64,000 bases of DNA from Marinobacter xestospongiae (GTDB lineage: Bacteria > Pseudomonadota > Gammaproteobacteria > Pseudomonadales > Oleiphilaceae): contig NZ_JAKZAK010000017.1 in the NCBI RefSeq assembly GCF_023156385.1, positions 61,600-125,599 of the forward strand, in the 5' to 3' direction. Numbering within the stretch: the stretch's first letter is position 1; the number at the start of each line of letters is the position of its first letter. Below are positions 60,810 to 64,000 of the stretch, one piece after another. The notes under the pieces were generated by a model. The model was not told where the DNA came from. It was given only the letters and a program-made list of their open reading frames with translations, and searched no databases. The translations under genes were made by a program, and so were the position numbers.

Positions 60810-60815
60810 ATTATA
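60810..60815 (-). promoter_or_regulatory. Possible -10 element of prfC
   Basis: A perfect TATAAT on the minus strand lies in the 102-bp gap between rimI and prfC, about 72 bp before the prfC ATG. The expected -35 region is a poor match. Confidence 0.35.
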
Positions 60816-60840
60816 GATTCTGGCGACGCTTGACGCGACT

Positions 60841-61329
60841 TCAGGATGTCGTCAACGGCAGCCGCAGGACCCGGGCATCTTCCCGGCCCTCGGCAGCGGG
60901 GTAATAGTTCGGACGCACCCCGATATCCTCGAAGCCTTCGGCCAGATACAGCCCCAACGCCGGCTCGTTGCTTTTACGCACTTCCAGCAATACCGCCGCC
61001 ATGCCGTCCCTTGCCGCTTCTGCAATCAGATATCGGAGCAGCATCCGTCCGGCCCCTCGTCCCTGAAGCTCTCGGCGAACGCACAGGTTGAGCAGGTGGG
61101 CTTCGTCATACTGGTTGGACACTACGGCGTAGCCCGCCAGTCGATCACCATCCATCAACACCCAGGGCCTGTCATGGGGCTGGAAGCAGTCGCGAAAGAC
61201 CTTCTCTGACCAGGGGTGGGAATATGCCCCCAGCTCGATGACCATGATCTCCGCCAGATCCGACTCCACCATGGGCCTCACGGAAAGGCCGCTGGCGAGA
61301 GTTTGGCGATAGCAGCCGGCAGACGTCAA
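60841..61329 (-). CDS. rimI: Ribosomal-protein-S18-alanine N-acetyltransferase
   Basis: RimI is a GNAT enzyme that acetylates the N-terminal Ala of S18. The 162-residue protein has HPWSEKVFRDCF, LLNLCVRRELQGRGAGRMLLRYLI (CoA loop: R-x-x-GRG-A-G), LLEVRKSNEPALGLYLAEGFE and RPNYYPAAEGREDA, all as in E. coli RimI. It starts at TTG 61329 with AGGTG upstream and overlaps the holD stop (TTGA). ATG 61272 is a shorter alternative that would cut into the fold. Confidence 0.94.
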   Translation of the reverse strand: MTSAGCYRQTLASGLSVRPMVESDLAEIMVIELGAYSHPWSEKVFRDCFQPHDRPWVLMDGDRLAGYAVVSNQYDEAHLLNLCVRRELQGRGAGRMLLRYLIAEAARDGMAAVLLEVRKSNEPALGLYLAEGFEDIGVRPNYYPAAEGREDARVLRLPLTTS

Positions 61330-62150
61330 CTCGCCAGCACCTGCGCTTTTAACGCCTGCCAGAGTGACCGCTTGGCGTTGGGATCGGTGGCCAGCGTGGC
61401 CAGGCTGTGCTCACTGTCGACGGCGACGCTCTTCCAGACTCGGGACACATAGTGCTGTCGCACCGACTCGGCAAGCTCGCCGGCGACACCCAACAGGATA
61501 ACCGGCCTTCTTTTGAGGCGATCCTGCTGACTTGCCAGCACGCGCTCGAGGCCGGCACTGTCGCCGCCTGGAACCTGAGGGTTGCGGAACACCGGCCACT
61601 GGATACGGAACTGATCCTCCACCGACATGTGCAGCGCTTTGAGGATGTTGCTGGCCAGCGCTTCCTGGAGCTGGGAGCTGGCTTCGCTCGACAGTTCGCT
61701 AACCAGTACCGCCCCCGAACCAACCCAGATTCCCCAATTGGCCTTAACCGCATCGGGGGCCGCAGTGCCGGCATCGTTTGCCGGCGTCTCCGGTTCTGCC
61801 GTGACGGCAGGCGCCACCGGTTGTGGTGCCTCGGCCGGAGGTACAGGATTGCGGGCAACCGACTTCGACGGTTCCGCCTTGGGCTGCGCTGATGCTGCCG
61901 GTTCCTCCGGTTTGCCGGAGACCATCCCCTGCAAGGCGGCAAGTCGTCCTGCTGCCTTGCCCGATGCCGGTGGCGGAGGCGCCTCCTCCGGTTCGATGGA
62001 TGCCTCCGGTTCCGGCTCGCTGAAGTCATACGCCGGACTCGCCGCCGCACCGGGCAAAGGACGGCGGGCATACCAGAGCTGAATACCGGACTGTTGCAGG
62101 TAGAACTGCCGAACGGCCTCAGCCATCGCCGGGGGTGAACTAGCTACCAT
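61326..62150 (-). CDS. holD: Probable DNA polymerase III psi subunit, enlarged
   Basis: HolD links the clamp loader to chi and SSB in the replisome. The 274-residue protein has an N-terminal FYLQQSGIQLWYARRP (16-31) that parallels the LQQLGITQW-LRRP start of E. coli psi. A C-terminal domain (about 135-274) has VLVSELSSEASSQLQEALASNILKAL (seen as LVSELSSEAS) and ends DPNAKRSLWQALKAQ, like NPTARAALWQQI in psi. Between them lies about 100 residues of Pro/Ala/Glu linker absent from E. coli HolD (137 residues). Position before rimI is as in E. coli. The call is inferred from motifs and synteny. Confidence 0.72.
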   Translation of the reverse strand: MVASSPPAMAEAVRQFYLQQSGIQLWYARRPLPGAAASPAYDFSEPEPEASIEPEEAPPPPASGKAAGRLAALQGMVSGKPEEPAASAQPKAEPSKSVARNPVPPAEAPQPVAPAVTAEPETPANDAGTAAPDAVKANWGIWVGSGAVLVSELSSEASSQLQEALASNILKALHMSVEDQFRIQWPVFRNPQVPGGDSAGLERVLASQQDRLKRRPVILLGVAGELAESVRQHYVSRVWKSVAVDSEHSLATLATDPNAKRSLWQALKAQVLAS

Positions 62151-62200
62151 ACCGTCCCATCTCGTCGTACTGATCGTCGTACTGACTCATTGCCACCGGA

Positions 62201-63751
62201 TCACACATCGGCGACCTGAGGATGCTGCCGGGTACCTCCCCGGCTGATCAGGTTCAGGGCCTCGATGTAGGCCTTGGCCGATGCGATGATGATATCGGTA
62301 TCCGAGCCCACGCCATTAACGATTCGACCGCCCCGTTCCAGCCGTACGGTCACCTCACCCTGGGCATCGGTCCCGCTGGTGATGTTGTTCACCGAGTACA
62401 GCTGCAGGTTGCAGCCAGAGTCCACCAGTGACTCGATGGCCTGGAAGGTAGCATCGACAGGGCCACTGCCTTCAGCATTCACCGTGTGCTCCTTGCCATC
62501 CACCTTCAGTGTCAGTTGAGCACGGGGAACCACCCCGGTTTCGGAGCACACCTTCATGCACACCAGAGAGAAACGACCTTCCTCATCCGCCTGTCGGGTG
62601 TCGCTGGCGATGGCCTGTAAATCTTCGTCGAAGATCTCGTGCTTGAGATCCGCCAGGGCTTTGAAGCGGGTAAAGGCTTCGTTAAGTTCCGATTCAGTCT
62701 CGAATTGGATACCCAGCTCCTGCAGGCGGGTACGGAAAGCGTTGCGACCGGAGTGCTTGCCCAGCACCAGGCTGTTGGTGTGCCAACCCACATCCTCGGC
62801 CCGCATGATCTCATAGGTCTCGCGATGCTTGAGCACGCCATCCTGGTGGATACCGGACTCATGGGCAAAGGCGTTGGCGCCGACGATCGCCTTGTTGGGC
62901 TGGACCGGGAACCCGGTAATGGTGGATACCAGACGGGAGGCCGGCACAATGTGGCTGGCATCTACCTGGGTATCAATGTGGAACAGATCCTGCCGGGTGC
63001 GAACCGCCATGACAATTTCTTCCAGGGAGGCGTTACCAGCCCGCTCACCGAGACCATTGATGGTGCATTCCACCTGCCTGGCCCCCTGACTCACCGCTGC
63101 CAGGGAGTTGGCAACGGCCAGGCCCAGGTCGTTGTGACAATGCACGGAGAAGATCGCCTTGTCGGCGTTGGGGATGCGGTTCATAAGCTGGCCGATGGTG
63201 TGACCAAACTGTTCCGGTATGGCATAGCCAACAGTGTCCGGGATGTTGATGGTTGTCGCACCGGCATCGATGGCCGCCTCGATGATGCGGCACAGGAAAT
63301 CCAGTTCGGAACGGCCAGCATCCTCGCAGGAAAACTCCACGTCACCAACGTGCCCTCTGGCGCGACGGACAGCTCGAACCGCCTGCTCAATGACCTGATC
63401 CGGCTCCATCTGCAGCTTGTGCTTCATGTGGATTGGAGAGGTGGCGATGAAGGTATGAATGCGACCACGAGCCGCTGGCTGAATGGCCTCTGCAGCCCGG
63501 TCTATGTCTTTATCCAGAGCCCGGGACAGGCTACAGACTGTCGACTCCTTGATCGATTCGGCGATCGCCTTGACTGCTTCGAAATCTCCCTGACTGGCGA
63601 TGGCAAAACCGGCCTCGATCACGTCCACGCGAAGCTTTTCTAGGATCTTGGCGATCCGCAGCTTCTCGGCTTTGGTCATGGTAGCGCCGGGGCTCTGTTC
63701 CCCATCCCGGAGGGTGGTATCAAAGATGACCAGGTGATCGTTGGCGGACAT
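62201..63751 (-). CDS. leuA: 2-isopropylmalate synthase
   Basis: LeuA condenses acetyl-CoA with 2-ketoisovalerate, the committed step of leucine synthesis. The 516-residue protein has [18 protein letters not shown], the metal and catalytic-site [16 protein letters not shown], the [16 protein letters not shown] metal pair (HCHND), [14 protein letters not shown] and the C-terminal leucine-binding regulatory domain. The ATG at 63751 has GGAG six bases upstream; a Met four codons earlier is possible. A -10-like TATACT lies 41 bp upstream of the start codon. Confidence 0.98.
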   Translation of the reverse strand: MSANDHLVIFDTTLRDGEQSPGATMTKAEKLRIAKILEKLRVDVIEAGFAIASQGDFEAVKAIAESIKESTVCSLSRALDKDIDRAAEAIQPAARGRIHTFIATSPIHMKHKLQMEPDQVIEQAVRAVRRARGHVGDVEFSCEDAGRSELDFLCRIIEAAIDAGATTINIPDTVGYAIPEQFGHTIGQLMNRIPNADKAIFSVHCHNDLGLAVANSLAAVSQGARQVECTINGLGERAGNASLEEIVMAVRTRQDLFHIDTQVDASHIVPASRLVSTITGFPVQPNKAIVGANAFAHESGIHQDGVLKHRETYEIMRAEDVGWHTNSLVLGKHSGRNAFRTRLQELGIQFETESELNEAFTRFKALADLKHEIFDEDLQAIASDTRQADEEGRFSLVCMKVCSETGVVPRAQLTLKVDGKEHTVNAEGSGPVDATFQAIESLVDSGCNLQLYSVNNITSGTDAQGEVTVRLERGGRIVNGVGSDTDIIIASAKAYIEALNLISRGGTRQHPQVADV

Positions 63752-63791
63752 GGTGCTCTCCATCAGGCTGTCTGACTGTGTTTTTCGGGCC

Positions 63792-63797
63792 AGTATA
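63792..63797 (-). promoter_or_regulatory. Possible -10 element of leuA
   Basis: TATACT on the minus strand lies 41 bp before the leuA start. TTGACC sits upstream but 22 bp away, too far for a standard promoter. No leader peptide rich in Leu codons was seen in the short leader. Confidence 0.35.
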
Positions 63798-63888
63798 CCA
63801 TCGAATGGCCTGACGACAGGGTCAACGGTAAAGCGGGAGACTGTTCTGCGAAACAGTTTCCGCAGTCGATGAATTTTTTGCAGGCAAT

Positions 63889-63921
63889 AAAAAACCCCAA
63901 CATCAAAGATGCTGGGGTTTT
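63889..63921 (-). terminator. Terminator of the rRNA operon
   Basis: On the minus strand CCCCAGCATC-TTT-GATGTTGGGG forms a 10-bp stem (one G-U) followed by TTTTTT. It lies 11 bp after the 5S 3' end. Confidence 0.92.
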
Positions 63922-63931
63922 CGGTATTAAG

Positions 63932-64000
63932 AGCCTGACGATGACCTACTCTCGCATGGGCAAGTGCCACACTACCATCGGCGCAGGTCTGTTTCACTTC
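63932..64000 (-). rRNA. rrf: 5S ribosomal RNA, 3' part
   Basis: The minus strand reads GAAGTGAAAC, then GCGCCGATGGTAGTGTGG, CCCATGCGAGAGTAGG and TCATCGTCAGGCT, matching the 3' 69 nt of 5S rRNA. The rest, with 23S, should lie beyond the window edge. The 3' end is set by the P1 strand GTCAGGC. The rRNA operon reads into the leuA region and is stopped by a strong terminator. Confidence 0.96.

Noticed and set aside
63752..63997. An 82-residue extension of LeuA
   Set aside because: It would run through the rRNA terminator and 5S gene; ATG 63751 has a ribosome site and the conserved N terminus.

Overview
The window reads as a contiguous piece of chromosome from a GC-rich gammaproteobacterium, probably a marine, Marinobacter-like relative of the pseudomonads. 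This rests on gene order: the division/cell wall (dcw) cluster runs into lpxC, dciA, an M23 peptidase and secA; rnpB sits between rsmI and mraZ; rsmI faces lpoA-yraN-diaA; and rplM-rpsI, petABC and sspA-sspB are linked. Protein features agree, including a PVWY-type cytochrome b and a gamma-type LpxC. No 16S sequence is present, so the genus is an inference. No phage, insertion sequence, CRISPR array or tRNA gene was seen. The left edge cuts proA and the right edge cuts a 5S rRNA gene.

Positions 1-13,134 hold the more variable genes. They are the 5' part of proA (minus strand); a translationally coupled trio of two membrane proteins with degenerate GGDEF domains and a DedA-PAP2 fusion; an HDOD protein and a LON-domain protein; ilvD; a secreted peptidoglycan-binding protein; an AI-2E/PerM-type permease; two small unknown proteins; a haloalkane-dehalogenase-like hydrolase whose nucleophile is Asn; and an acyl-CoA thioesterase-like protein preceded by four 21-bp iterated repeats.

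Positions 13,134-25,500 hold a DEAD-box RNA helicase, the lgt-thyA-folA run, a TauE/SafE permease, an NRDE protein, the isoprenoid operon xseB-ispA-dxs, ribA, moaC, a Nudix/TMP-synthase-like fusion and argJ.

Positions 25,500-48,560 form one large minus-strand block. Transcription starts at a promoter followed by four MraZ boxes and runs mraZ, rsmH, ftsL, ftsI, murE, murF, mraY, murD, ftsW, murG, murC, ddlB, ftsQ, ftsA, ftsZ. lpxC, the M23 peptidase, secA and argJ follow, with dciA on the opposite strand. Most dcw genes overlap by a few bases, which implies translational coupling of peptidoglycan precursor synthesis and divisome assembly.

Positions 48,560-64,000 hold rnpB, rsmI, the divergent lpoA-yraN-diaA operon, sspA-sspB, the cytochrome bc1 operon petA-petB-petC, rplM-rpsI with a structured leader, a TatD-type hydrolase, prfC, rimI and a divergent holD, leuA, and the 3' end of a 5S rRNA gene with its terminator.

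The window is mostly housekeeping. The least explained items are the Asn-for-Asp dehalogenase homologue, the 21-bp iterons, the twin degenerate GGDEF proteins joined to a lipid phosphatase fusion, the Cys-rich small protein with a hairpin at its ribosome site, and the enlarged HolD.
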